Shown one piece after another: positions 10,268 through 22,428 of a stretch of DNA of 64,000 nt. A program made the position numbers and the translations under genes. This DNA is from Hyalella azteca (taxonomy: Eukaryota; Arthropoda; Malacostraca; Amphipoda; Hyalellidae): contig NW_025939768.1 of NCBI RefSeq assembly GCF_000764305.2, forward strand, positions 62,001 to 126,000, given 5' to 3'. The first letter of the stretch is position 1. Every line of letters begins with the position of its first letter. The notes beneath the pieces are model-generated. The model worked only from the letters and a program-made list of their open reading frames with translations. It was not told the DNA's origin and ran no database searches.

Positions 10268-10562
10268 CCATGCGCAGTTGTTGGTAAATACAGAGCGAAG
10301 TGAGAAGTGACGGAAGCACAGATCATAACGAGGCTTTCGTGTTCAACGGTAATTACCTCGGACGCTACTGCACAACCCGCACCACAACAACGGCCTTGTC
10401 AGGCCCTAGCTGCCCTAATGTTCATAGCACCAGACACCTTCATCAGCTTCTATACTTCGCCCTCTATTTATATGTGTGTGTGTAGCATAGATACGTCGCA
10501 GTGGAGGTGGGGTAGTATTGATAGGAGCTGATATAAAGAATCACTTGAATATTCTACCTTTA

Positions 10563-10720
10563 AGACGTAGTAGTATGCACTAATATAAAGACGTACTAGT
10601 ATGCACTAATATAGAGACGTACTAGTATGCACTAATATAAAGACGTACTAGTATGCACTAATATAAAGACGTACTAGTATGCACTAATATAAAGACGTAC
10701 GTACTAGTGTACAAAGACGT
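10563..10720. repeat. 26-bp minisatellite with ACTAGT core
   Basis: Regular 26-bp spacing (10572, 10598, 10624, 10650, 10676) of AGTATGCACTAATAT followed by AAAGACGTACT. Units are nearly identical, then decay after 10700. Confidence 0.93.
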
Positions 10721-11030
10721 ATATAAAGGCGTCAAGGCGCCTCACTAATATGCGCTATCATTTAGCCGCACCAGCATGAACTTTCAAGGCGCCGTACTAA
10801 TATGGCTATCATGGTAAGTGCCGTACTATCATTCAGCCGTATTTGTATAAACTGTAATGGTGCCATACTAGTTTGAGCCATCATGGCGCCGTATATACTA
10901 GTATGCGCTGTCATTACGCAATACTAGTATGCACTATGTCATGTCACCGCCCTAGTATGCACTATCATGTCACCGCACTAGTATGCACTATCGAGTCACC
11001 GCACTAGTATGCGCTATTATGGCACCGGTC
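10721..11030. repeat. related degenerate array with CATGTCACCGC tail
   Basis: The ACTAGTATGCACTA core of the preceding array continues, joined to a different second half (TCATGTCACCGC or ATGGCGCCGTACTA). The later units (10925-11030) are regular at about 26 bp. It appears to be a second lineage of the same satellite. Confidence 0.8.
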
Positions 11031-11790
11031 TTGCCAGCTTTGTTGTGTTTTAAAACACTCTCAACACAATAGCATTTTCTTTCAATTCTCTTATATTTCC
11101 GTCAAAAATGTATTGTTAGTCAAAAACGAACTTCACAATTCTCCTTGTTTCGTCTATACCGCACGACTACACGACATGTTTGGAAACTTTTTAAATAAGG
11201 GAACGATTCGTTCCGCAAATAAAATTTCACGTAGACGACTTCAAGTCAATTTAATTGACTTGATTCAATTAAAAGTAAAGCTTACACACTGGAAGCAATA
11301 TGCAGTTTGCTGCTGGGCAATCAGCCTTCCTGTTACCCTGCGATAGTTAACTTGAGAGCTTACGAGGCGATCGTGCTTCTGGTGTAAGCTGCACAAACGT
11401 TGCAGTCACGAAGCGAGTGAAATGCACGTGAGGTGTAATGCAATACCATTCATGTAGTACTGATTAACAAGCAGAAGGAGTTGGTTTTCAGCAAGGTTGC
11501 CAATTTTTCTCAATGGTTTGTATATCATTTACGTGTAATACTGCGTGTCACATTTTGCAAAACAAATCAACCTGACGCCTGAAAGAGGCTTTTTATTCAG
11601 ACGGTAGAAACTCACTTGAACTCATACCAGGCTGCAGAATGAGCTTATTGCCGTGCAGAGATCATATTATATTTAATTTAAAATATTGGAGCCCAGGCGG
11701 AAGTTTCTTGCGGATCATTTTTCAGCTAAACTAAGCAGCGTGCAGACCGAGCGAGGTATACCGCATTAATGCAAAAAATATGTATAAACG
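11031..11790. other. non-coding, nothing recognised
   Basis: A 77-codon frame (11113-11346) has no recognisable domain. No other feature seen. Confidence 0.5.
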
Positions 11791-12018
11791 ATTTTACGCT
11801 ATTATTTTACACTACTATTTTGCAGTATTATTTTACACTATTATTTTACACTACTATATTACGCTACTATTTTACACTATTATTTTACACTACTATTTTA
11901 CAGTATTATTTTACACTATTATTTTACACTACTATTTTAGAGTATTATTTTACACTATTATTTTACACTACTATTTTACGCTACTATTTTACACTATTAT
12001 TTTACACTACTATTTTAC
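11791..12018. repeat. 12-13-bp AT-rich minisatellite
   Basis: Repeats of ACTATTATTTTAC and related units with a higher-order pattern of about 26-52 bp (TTTACACTACTATTTTACAG). Long frames through it are repeat artefacts. Confidence 0.92.
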
Positions 12019-13000
12019 TCATACACGTCTTGAACGAAGTGTGTTCGTTTGGGAAGGTCATACAAGAAAACATGCGTTAGGCAATTAAAGTAATTTCGTT
12101 GTCGATAAACGTGCTACGTCTTAATCATCTTTTTCCAAAATTCTTCTTCTCATTTCAGGTGTTTCTTAGTTCTCATAGAAAATAATATAGTGGGGTTATC
12201 TGTTCTAACTGCTCCTCATTATAATTCATTATTGGAAACCGTTGATTTTAAAATAATTACTGAGGTCTTCTGAATGATTTAGTCGTCCTCTAATATAAAT
12301 AAACCAGCTTATTTCAATTGAAACGGAAAACTACTTTCTAAGACTTAATATTAAAAAATTAAATTTGCAGTTCCAAAAAATAATTTTATTACTTACAAAA
12401 ATTTTTGCATTTGGTAACGCTTAGTACGTCTGACACACTATGCTTCCTTCCCTCTGAGACTGCCTGGGCCGTTACCCTTCCACCCTCGCTACCCTCGCTG
12501 CCTGCGCGTCTATTAGATTATTATAACCCTCTAATTGGCTAGGGGTGAATCCCTCTAAGGGAGCACCCGACGATTTCCCCTCTAAACTTGCCTCAAAATG
12601 GAAGCGTTGCTCTTATCCGATCGATAACTCACTGAGCTTCTCCCTCGCGCTGCTCCATAGCCACGCTCCTTGTGGATCATCGGCTCCATGCCGGGCTGCA
12701 AATTTTGTTTCAATATTTTTTTTTGCAATTTGTATCATAATACTACCAGTGATCCAAAAATGATATCTGTAAATTGTATTTGATTTATTAATTTTCTAAT
12801 ATTTGTAGTGCGTATCTTCCATTCAATACCAAAATATATTTTATTAGCTTTGTTTTGCATTTTCAATGTGAAGCTATATTCAAAATTTCCCAAAATTTCA
12901 TGTGCAATCTCATCTGCCTTCATGATCGGATCATTCATACGCACGTATGAATGTTATGCATATAATGAATATGATTACAATATTGAAGCGCTTATCGCAC
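12019..13000. other. non-coding, nothing recognised
   Basis: AT-rich DNA interrupted by a GC-rich, C-biased patch at 12455-12700. No gene supported. Confidence 0.5.
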
Positions 13001-13065
13001 ATAACGGTTATTGATAATGCATTTATAACGGTCGTTGATAATGCATTTATAACGGTCGTTGAAAG
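13001..13065. repeat. 24-bp tandem repeat, 2.7 units
   Basis: ATAACGGTYRTTGATAATGCATTT-type units start at 13001, 13025 and 13049. Confidence 0.88.
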
Positions 13066-13316
13066 CGCTACGTGTAGTCAAGCCTGTCCTGGTAAAGGGC
13101 ATCCCAATAAATGTTACTTTCAACAGAAGAATTTATTTTTCAATTGTTAATAATTTCCATCACATTTGATGTGGTGAAGTGCGTATGCACATCCACGCGG
13201 GAAGACGGTGCAAGCATTGCAGTTTTAGGTGTGCGCATTCTAGAGGCACCGCTCTTGGTCCGCACTCCACGCCTCTCTGCCAACACTCCATGGGGCACTC
13301 CAGCCTCTCTCGCTTC

Positions 13317-13363
13317 CACACCCTCTCTCTCACTCTCTCTCCTACACACTCTCTCTCTCTCTT
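13317..13363. repeat. (CT)n microsatellite, interrupted
   Basis: CTCTCTCT tracts separated by CACT and CCTACACA. Confidence 0.9.
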
Positions 13364-13527
13364 ATCTTGCTCCTCGACACGCCGCGATCTTTTTCACGGC
13401 GTAGTATCCAATATTTTCTTTGATAACACATCGACTGCATCAGGAGCTTAATCCGGCGCCCGGCGACGCTCATTGCCCTGCTCGGCGTACCGACAGCGCC
13501 CCAGCCCGCTGCCTGCTGTGGCTCCCA

Positions 13528-14110
13528 CACATTGGGAGCCGGAATTCCCACATGTTTCTTCACATTGGGAGCCTGAATTCCCGCATGTTTCTTCACATTG
13601 GGAGCCTGAATTCCCACATGTTTCTTCATATTGGGAGCCTGAATTCCTACATGCTTCTTCACATTGGGAGCCTGAATTCCCACATGTTTCTTCACATTGG
13701 GAGCCTGAATTCCTACATTTTTCTTCACATTGGGAGCCTGAATTCCCACATGTTTCTTCACATTGGGAGCCTGAATTCCTACGTGTTCTTCCACATTGGG
13801 AGCCTGAATTCCCACAAGTTTCTTCACATTGGGAGCCTGTATTCCCACTTGTTTCTTCACATTGGGAGCCTGAATTCCACATGTTTCTTCACATTGGGAG
13901 CCTGAATTCCACATGTTTCTTCACATTGGGAGCCTGAATTCCACATGTTTCTTCACATTGGGAGCCTGAATTCCCAAATATTTTTTCACCTTGGGAGCCT
14001 ACATTCCCACATGTATCTTCACATTTTTTGGGAGCCTGAATTCCCACATGTTTCTTCACATTGGGAGCCTGAATTTCTACATGTTTATTCACATTGGGAG
14101 CCTGAATTCC
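13528..14110. repeat. 33-bp minisatellite, about 17 units
   Basis: Units contain CACATTGGGAGCCTGAATTC followed by CCACATGTTTCTT. The first dozen are almost identical; the last few carry deletions and are more divergent. The 33-bp period keeps frames open on both strands (about 11-residue peptide repeats), which explains several long ORFs. I see no promoter, splice or domain evidence that any is translated. Confidence 0.96.
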
Positions 14111-15454
14111 TCTTGTTCCTATTAGTTTGTATATAAGTTCGTGTCTGCCTCAAAATTCCCAGATGTTCTCACTCATTCATATCCAAGGCCTCACATGTTC
14201 CCATTCATTCATAATCAATTTTTCCACATGATCATCGGCGCTTCCGAGATAATACGAATAACGGAGCTCAGTTTCAATCTTGTTGGATTTTGTTATCCGT
14301 CGGCATAAAATCAATAATAACTTGTCGGCGGCATGAAGCCGTCAGTTTTAAACAGGCAAAATGGTGTGGTATTAAAATAAGTTTAGGTATCTAAACTAAA
14401 GCCGATCGAATGACGCTCAACTTAATATTTGAATAAAATACATTCTCACTCTATTATTAATGTTTGACCACAATATTTTCGGTAACTTTATTGACTATTT
14501 CAACCGTCAACGCTTTCACAGAGCCTTGAAAAAATCTAAAGTTTAAAAATTGTTAACAGTCCACCGGCCTATCTCGAAGAACAAATGAATATAATTTCAA
14601 AATTTATTATCATATTATCTTATTATTATCTTCTCAAATAGCATATAAGTAAGTTTGAAATGTATCACATTTAAACCTGATATTTTTTCAGAATTCAAAA
14701 GCCGAACGTATATCTTAATTTTTCTCAATTTTCCTTTCAACTTCTCATGCCGTCTTCTGGAATTTTTTTCGCGGATCACGTAAGGGTTGGCTATGAAGAG
14801 GCACTAAAGCGATCCCACGGACGGCTAAGCAAAATGTTTGCACGGCATTGTTGCAGATTGGCTTCTGGCTCTTCTAACTCTTTCCAGGCTCGCCAAACTC
14901 TCGTACAAGTATCTATAGTGTATCGTAAACTCCCGTTAAGTATCAATAGGTCTCCGTGAAGGTAAGCGTGTCGACAATTTACTCATTGATGGTGGCGAAT
15001 TGATCCTTCCAAGAATCCAAGAACCCGCGCAAAATCCCGAAGAATTCTTCGCTGGGAATGAAGCTGCGCAATGAATTCTGGTGAAATGAATTTAGACGGT
15101 TCTCATGCAGTGATCTAGTGGATGCTTCGGGGAGAAAATGATTGCTTCGGCGAGCGATTTTTGTTCTTTGATTAATCTTTCACGACCTTTGATAACATCA
15201 CTTTTTATTTATCAAAATAACAACACTTAGAGTGACTACGTTTGCTTTGTGAAGTTAGTCTAATAATTCGGATGTTGATGAACTATACATAAAATAGATT
15301 TATATGAATCTTGCATACTTCCGCCTCCTTGATAGGTCAGTCATTCAAACAGTCTTCATTCGCAGAGCGAATCCGCAGAAAAAATCATTTGAACGTTTCA
15401 ATTTATTATGAGTTTTCTCATGATTGATATTGCGATCATGTCTTCGTTCAGTGT
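14111..15454. other. non-coding, nothing recognised
   Basis: Mostly AT-rich unique sequence. The 70-codon frame at 14747-14959 has no domain signature. Confidence 0.5.
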
Positions 15455-15477
15455 TTCCTTGACCTTACGTCAAGGAA
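15455..15477. other. perfect 9-bp hairpin
   Basis: TTCCTTGAC and GTCAAGGAA separated by CTTAC. It is short enough to occur by chance. Confidence 0.5.
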
Positions 15478-16845
15478 GCTGTTTACGCACCGCCTCTACC
15501 AGCAACTCTGGTTGATCTGAAGAACCGTATCACTGCTACGGTGCACTCAGTAACAGAAGATATGCTTTTTCGTGTGCGGGACGAGTTTGTCTACTGTTTA
15601 GATGTTTGCCGTGCAGCACATATTGATCACCTGTAAATATGTAAAAAAAGCTTTGAATTTTCCTCTTTTAATTGGTGTATAAATTATTCATTTTGAAAAT
15701 ATACTTGAATAAATGCGAATTTATCAAATTTTATCATTTAGAACAACCCTCTATTATGTATTCAGGATAAATATTATCTTGAACATGTTATCGAATGAGG
15801 TTTTAATATCTTGTGCTACATTTTCTATGCCAGGATTGAGTCGGGTGCAGGACAGTGCCAGATGAGGGGGGGGGGCATGAGCAAGGGGGCGCTTATGGCT
15901 GAGGGCAGAGGCGCTTCTCACGCGGCAGCGTCAAGCCAAATACCTCAAAAGCCTGCCAACAATATTAGCAATTTTAAGCGTGTTGATCTTAGCGCACTTG
16001 AGGCCTTTGAAACTTGCCTTAGGCCTATGAGGGGTGCAGGGGCAGCGGGCCCTGAGTTGAGGAGGAGTTATGGGGGGTTCGTGGAAATCCCGAGGAGATG
16101 GGCATGCTAAAATGCAGCGTGAAGATTAGTTAGGTCTTCTTAGCAATGGTCTAAAACTGCCTGCAGATGTTGCATAACTGTGCTGAATTTATTTATCTTG
16201 CTTCTCTTGCACATCTTCTTTCTGTCAGTGACTATGTGCGTTATTGTTCTCTCCTCGATCGTTTAAAATAAGTTATTTATTACATGTACTTGTTCACTTC
16301 CGGTGAATTATAGGCGTATCACATTGCCGGTATACGTCCTTTCACTCAGAAAAAAAATAATAAATGGATCTTTTTCACAAATGTGAACTACTGTCTTATA
16401 CCTACCGTACAATTAGATAGCGGAAGTAGCCCTAGTACGCACTTTTACCGGGCCAAACTGGGTAGTGATGACCAAAGAATATGGGCAAAAAATGCATCGC
16501 TATTTGGAAAAGTCCCATTCATTTGTCTGATTGTGAGAACCGACTTGGCAAGATTACGTGATCGAAGTGCGCTGTATAACTTGTCGTGCTTCGATCGAAA
16601 ACCATACCATTTTTGTTCTTTTTGTAATGTGGGTAGTTTTGTAAGACCGTCCTGAAAAAGCATAGCTCAGTCGTTGGAGATAGGAAAATCCCCGTACAAT
16701 TTATGGCTGAGGAAACGTTGAGCTGAGCAGAGAAGGTAAAATAGCGAGCTGATCTCAGGCAACACGAACAACCACTCTCGGGCGCCCGTCTTTTGCATAC
16801 GTCGCGGCCTGGACGATCAGCCCTCGTCTCGTTCCTTTCCCGTTA
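15478..16845. other. non-coding with a purine-rich G-run patch
   Basis: 15840-16090 is purine/G-rich with a run of ten G (15866-15875) and further GGGGG tracts, a possible quadruplex-forming stretch. A 99-codon frame over it is low-complexity. Nothing else is recognised. Confidence 0.5.
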
Positions 16846-17176
16846 CCCTCGTCTCACAGGTCCTTCCCTGACACGTCTCTTACGTCTTCTGCTGCCCTCG
16901 TCTCACAGGTCCTCCACTGACACGTCTCTTACGTCTTCTGCTGCCCTCGTCTCACTGGTCCTCTTACACGTCTCTTACGTCTTCAGCTGCCCTCGTCTCA
17001 CTGGTCCTCTTACACGTCTCTTACGTCTTCTGCTGCCCTCGTCTCACTGGTCCTCTTACACGTCTCTTACGTCTTCTGCTGCCCTCGTCTCACTGGTCCT
17101 CTTACACGTCTCTTACGTCTTCTGCTGCCCTCGTCTCACTGGTCCTCTTACACGTCTCTTACGTCTTCTGCTGCCN
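16846..17176. repeat. 46/49-bp minisatellite, 7 units, ending at an N
   Basis: CCCTCGTCTCAC recurs at 16846, 16895, 16944, 16990, 17036, 17082 and 17128: two early 49-bp units, then 46-bp units. The array is cut mid-unit by a single N at 17176, after which a different repeat starts. This looks like an unresolved or collapsed assembly junction, so true array length is unknown. Confidence 0.93.
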
Positions 17177-17249
17177 CTTGTTATTACTGACGATGGTAAT
17201 TCACGGCATCTCGCACTTGTTATTACTGACGATGGTATTTCACGGCAAC
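17177..17249. repeat. 39-bp tandem repeat, 2 units
   Basis: CTTGTTATTACTGACGATGG starts at 17177 and 17216; the units are almost identical. The array begins right after the N, so its left part may be missing. Confidence 0.88.
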
Positions 17250-17504
17250 GTACGCTTAAAATGGAACCACATTTATTCTCGCAATATCAATGGAATATTT
17301 TTGCGATGCTTATCGAGTTGTGAATTTTATAATAAATAAAAGTGTTTAGCGCTTCATTCTTGAATAAGTTCATCATACTATATAGTTTCTGTACCTCAAT
17401 ATCAAACTGGTAAAGTTATCATTTGGTCATAAAACATCTTGCGCTCTAATTTTTATTACTTTACTTCTCCCCTGCATGCCAACCAATTCTGCATACCGTT
17501 TCAA
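17250..17504. other. non-coding, nothing recognised
   Basis: AT-rich spacer between tandem arrays. Confidence 0.5.
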
Positions 17505-17805
17505 TCACACGCTGAGCAGAATGATTCAGCAGACCGTATACCTATTTGGTAGATTGTTTCAGCGGTCTGTTTCAGTAGACTGTTTCGGCAGACCGTATGC
17601 TGCTTTGGTATAGAACGTATCTGCGGTCCGTTTCAGAATACAATTTCGGCGTAATAATTTGGCCGATCGCTTAAAAGGCCGTTTCAACAGACAGTTTCAG
17701 GGGTCCGTCTCAGCAGAGAATTCCGTTATACCGTTTCAGAAGACTGTTTCCGCAAACCCTCTCAGCAGACCGTTTCAGCAAACAGTTTCATCAGACAGTT
17801 TCAGG
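17505..17805. repeat. degenerate GTTTCAGCAGACC repeat
   Basis: Variants of CAGACCGTTTCAGCAGAC recur with 12-25 bp spacing and many substitutions, giving an old short-unit array. Confidence 0.78.
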
Positions 17806-18649
17806 GCACTGTACCTTTATGCTTGTTCGTCCTTAATTTAGAAGTATAAACTTATCGCTATGCTGAGCCTCGCACCAAGAATAATTCGTCTTTTTGTGTA
17901 GGTTGTAGCTTCGTGAAATAGACTACCTTTGTTACGTATTGTAACGCGAGCAACTGCTCATGCCACTCAATTACAGTACAAAGCTCCTCAATATCTCCTT
18001 CGGTAACTTCTTAAGCAACAATACGCATGCCTCAAAGGCTTAAAGAACGACGGCAACTGAGATTCCTGGCATCGTAGTCTGGAATCTGCAGGGCGTGCTT
18101 CTCTGTTGTGGCGTCTAGAACACATTTCTTCTAAGCGTCTTGTAACACAAAGTGTCGGTAGAGGCGTTGATAATGAACATCTTTTTAGGTCTTATTGTTC
18201 CGCCAAAGAATTCATTATAGCTCAGCTATATGTTTTTATCCGTAATAGTGCCTCAAGACCCAAAGCTCGAGTTGTTCTTATATCGACACGATCTATGTTA
18301 CCTACTGTTACGATGTCAAACCTTTTATCTTAATTAAAAATATGTTATGGAAGTCAACTCTAAAACTCTTCCAGTCAACGAAAATAGATTTTTGCGTCAT
18401 AGATATTGCGACATTTTTAAACTAACTACAAGTTAATAGCTTCAAACATTGATCTGCCTAAAAAATTGTTTTCTTAGTCGCAAAATAAACTGACTTGATT
18501 TGTTGAGTACAGCCGCGGCGTAGGAAGTTTTAATAGAGTTGTTCGATGCCTGCGCACAAAGGCCTTGAACATCACAAAGCTGACAGGCGTAACTGAACAA
18601 CGGTTTGCTTGATCTCGCCGGGAATGCTTACACAACTCTCAGGAATGGG
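17806..18649. other. non-coding, nothing recognised
   Basis: No supported gene; short frames only. Confidence 0.5.
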
Positions 18650-18975
18650 GCTCTTTTATTACCAAGAAGGAATGAAACTTCTCAGTACAATCACTGTCCA
18701 TGCTTTTAAAATCGAATACAGTAATTTGTTGTTTTCAATCTCTTTCTCGTTTGTGGAATTGAAAAAGTGAGAGGAATTAAACTTCCTGGTATCAAAACAC
18801 TATCCAAGCCATAAGAGTCGGCTACCGTAATCTGTTGTGTTTAACCACTTTCTTATTAGTGGAATTAAATAATGAAGTGAATAAAACTTATGCGTACCCT
18901 TTAATTCTGCCGGAATCGGCTGCTATATTTGTTTTGTTTATCTTTCATATCTTCTGTGGAATCGAAAAAGTTACT
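18650..18975. repeat. degenerate ~100-bp tandem repeat, 3 units
   Basis: TGTGGAATTGAAAAAG and relatives occur at about 18752, 18858 and 18955, each preceded by a TTGTTKTKTTT...CTTTC stretch and followed by a GAATWAAACTT-like word. Divergence is high. Confidence 0.6.
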
Positions 18976-19433
18976 CTAGTTTGTTTAGACATTATTGGTA
19001 GATGTGGGTGCTTTGTATAATGTACAGTATATGATTTCTCATTCCTAACGGTAAGATTTTCTTGTCCCGCTTATGTTCTGATCACAATGCGCTTAATCGA
19101 AGGCACCTCTTTAAGCGTTGTAAACCGCTGCTTGCGTACAGTATTAGGTTGTAAGTGAGAATTGTCTGTTCGCAGGAATAAAAGTTCGTAAACGCTATCT
19201 ATCTTCTGGAGTAATATTCCGAGTACATTTTTTTAAGGAGATTTCCGTCTTTTTGGCTGCGTGCCATCCCTTTCACGCGCATAATTTAAGTTAAAGGAGT
19301 TCAAAACTAACATTGTTAGGCCGATAAAATAACAAATTGTACAATATATTGGGAACTCGCTTCGAGAACGTCATTCACATTTCAAGTTAAAAATGGTTGA
19401 AACTTGCTGTAATTCTCTCCCTTTGCGCCACTA
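18976..19433. other. non-coding, nothing recognised
   Basis: Unique sequence without supported features. Confidence 0.5.
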
Positions 19434-19750
19434 CATATCGTAATTCTCCCTCTTCGCTCAGCACTCCGCTCTTTACTTCACTACGCCGTAATTTTCACTC
19501 CACGCGCCGTACTCCGCTCTTCACATCACTACGCCGTAATTTTTACTCCTCGCGTCGCACTCCGCTCTTCACATCACTACGCCGTAATTCTCACTCCTCG
19601 CTCAGCACTCCGCTCTTCACATCACTACGCCGTAATTCTCACTCCTCGCTCAGCACTCCGCTCTTCACATCACTACGCCGTAATTTTTACTCCTCGCTCA
19701 GCACTTCGCTCTTCACTTCACTACGCCGTAATCCAGGTTTGCCGTAATTC
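19434..19750. repeat. 48-bp minisatellite, 6 units
   Basis: ACTCCGCTCTTCACATCACT recurs at exact 48-bp steps (19463, 19511, 19559, 19607, 19655, 19703). The period is a multiple of three, so a 116-codon frame stays open (repeating TPLFTSLRRN); I treat that as an artefact. Confidence 0.94.
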
Positions 19751-20349
19751 TCGCTCCCTACTTCGGTTTTCCCTCACTCTACCTCACCCCTTTCATTGCG
19801 ATGTTGTTTCAGTGGCCGGGTTTTGTACTACTGCAGTCGCGCTCTTTGTTAGCTTAGAGATGCTTTTATTGGCATAGTTGTTCTTTTGTTGGAGTGCCCA
19901 GGCTCAGAGTGCGTCTGCCCAATGGGGTGGAACCCACGGATAAAACTGCCGCTTGATAGAGACCTATTGATTACCCGCCTCTTGTTCGTCACTCTCGGCG
20001 CTGTTAAACATCCTCAGCTTAATAACTTAATATACACATTTCTATCTCAGCATCATCAGGATCGGTATGAGCAACATCTATTTGTTTGGCAATAAAGATA
20101 AACTGGAGTCACTTTAATTTTTAGTGACGAAAGAAGTTTTCAAAGTTGTAATTGTTGCATGTCGGACAAACATTTGAAGTGTTATTGTTTTGTAAAGTGA
20201 AATTGTGAATTTCAAATATTTATGGAATTTAGTTCAAAGTACTACTTCAAATTACAGCGCAATCCATGCACTGATTTTTATTTTCTAAAGGACTATTTCT
20301 GCAACCTACTGCAAAAATCATCGTCAACAAAGAATAACTACACGGTCCT
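19751..20349. other. non-coding, nothing recognised
   Basis: No supported gene or clear repeat. Confidence 0.5.
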
Positions 20350-20895
20350 TTATTTGCGATGACCCAGCATGATAGTGCGGTTGCAATGCTTTAATTTGCA
20401 GTGGCCTAAATTTGAAAAGTTCTTGCTGGTAGAATGTATGATGGCCTAAGATTATAAAAATTACTTTTCATTTTTTATTTGAGATGGACCAGAATGTAAA
20501 GCTGGAGCTGGTTAAATTTTACCAGATTATATAAACTGTTGCTGACTGAGCCTTCAATAGCACAAAATGTAAACTCTAATGCAAAGTGAATTTTCAATGG
20601 CCCTAAATGTGGAAGCTGTTGTTGTTGAATTTGCAATAACTCAAATTCTAATGGCTAAATTTGCATGGCCAATAGCGTGATTAACACTTTGATGGCTGAA
20701 CTCACGCTATTTAATTAACAATTTAACACTTTTGATGGCTAAATTTGCCATGGCAAATAGCGTGAGCTTGATGGCTAAATTTGCCATGGCAAATAGCGTG
20801 AAGCTGTTACTTTGTATAAAGCATGGTTGAATTTACGATTGCCTAGAATTTGAAATCTTTTCCTGGTTAAATTTGCAATAGCAGTTGCAGGCTAA
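20350..20895. repeat. graded tandem array of TGGCCTAAATTTG units with palindromic core
   Basis: An old, strongly diverged part (20350-20640) has GGCCTAAATTTG-like words every 50-60 bp. It leads into fresher units (20640-20810), each with TGGCTAAATTTGCCATGGCA and AATAGCGTGA. Two units contain the perfect palindrome ATTTGCCATGGCAAAT (20743-20758 and 20779-20794). An inverted CACGCTATT at 20703 can pair with neighbouring AATAGCGTG. Confidence 0.75.
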
Positions 20896-20898
20896 ATA

Positions 20899-21005
20899 AT
20901 GAGCGGCGAGCGCTATCGGCCGCGACAGCGCCGGCTAACGCAGGCACGCGTGCGGCGCTCAATCCGCACGGCGACGCTCTATTGTTGCGGTGCCGCACAC
21001 GGAGA
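20899..21005. other. isolated CpG-rich patch
   Basis: About 100 bp rich in GCG, CGC and CCG words, abruptly different from the AT-rich surroundings. No frame or promoter motif accompanies it. It could be a regulatory island or the relic of a GC-rich element. Confidence 0.5.
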
Positions 21006-22405
21006 GGCTTTTTGAACTGCCACCGTATCGCGAATCCCTTAAGATAAACCCGTGCAAAAACAAAGACAATCCTTGCGCTGGAAGGGGAGGCCTCGGCCGT
21101 GCCATTCAGAACAATTAATCCGTCTGGAAAATTGCATTCTTCTGCAATGGGCGAAATAATTGTTTAATAGTTTTATTTCAATTCTGAAAAAATTAATAAA
21201 TTCAGATTTCGAATTATTGTCATTCAACCCTCGTAGAAATAGAGAATTTGTATATTTTTAATTGATTACTACTCTGTTTTAGCTTGAAAGTTCTCGTCAA
21301 AATTTGGCAGAATCATCTCTTCTAAACCTGACGAAACAAAAATTTTTGCAATTTATGTTTTAAAATTCGTTATCATCTTGCTTTATAATTTGTTCCATAT
21401 TCTTCTGTTACATTCTAGATTGTCATCAGTCCTAAATTTGTGTTCATCTGCACCGTTCAAAAAGCTCTGAAATTTAGAGTCCAAACCTAACTAGTCACGC
21501 TGAAAAGTTATTGTGGAATTTATATAGTTATGTAGTAGTTATATAGTTATATAGGTGGTATAATTAGAAAGGAGATATGGGCATTAAGAGACACGGACAG
21601 ATCGGGGAGATAATTCAATGGTAGTTCGGGCTGAACAAAGCGCGCTGTTTATATAATATGCTTAAAGTTGGTTTCATTATTATTGCTTTATTTATCATTT
21701 TTATTCATTTCTTCCTTTAATAGTTTATGACTTGGCTACGATCATCGGGTTTAATGTTAGGAGCTATTGAAGGCTTCATTTTCCCTATAGTAATTAAATG
21801 GCCCTCGACATTATTATGCGTGCTTTGAAGCGCTGTCAATTTAGTAAAAAATTTACAATATTGTATTTAAATGACTGCACGACGATTAGATAAACTGTGA
21901 TGAACTGCAATTACAGTTGATAACAGAAAACGCTTATTTCAAATGTGCATTTTTAGCAATATTATTATTGGATGGCCGAATTTATTTTTATAAACAAGTT
22001 TCATTATATAAAGACCGGAGAATGAGGTTTATTGATAATTTTCTTGTTGGTTTTTCAATGAGTCGCGTAATATTTTTTGTTGGTACATCGAGAAGTAGGT
22101 TATCTAAAGACATTTTTAAACAACGTTTCGTATGCATTAACATTCACTATCATGTTTCAAGACGCATCGAGTAAAGAAATTTGTATCTATACTGTGAAAT
22201 CATGCATATAGGAAATCATGCACCACTCAAATGAGATTTTAATCGAAGTAAGTACGATAACATGTAAATATGATAATGCATGATAATTGAGGCTCGATAA
22301 CTAGTCCAAAAACAGTCTCAAAGTTCTGAAAAATCCAGTAGTTGGAAGTTTGATGGCTAGATTCCTATCCTTTATGATGAGGGCTTCAGCTAGTCAACTG
22401 CTGTT
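21006..22405. other. non-coding, nothing recognised
   Basis: AT-rich DNA; a small TATATAGTTATATAG duplication at 21523-21555 only. Confidence 0.5.
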
Positions 22406-22428
22406 AATTATTATTATTATTATTATTT
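22406..22428. repeat. (ATT)n microsatellite
   Basis: About seven TTA/ATT units in a row. Confidence 0.9.

Noticed and set aside
19397..19747. 116-codon frame with TPLFTSLRRN repeats
   Set aside because: Produced by an exact 48-bp tandem array; no independent coding evidence.
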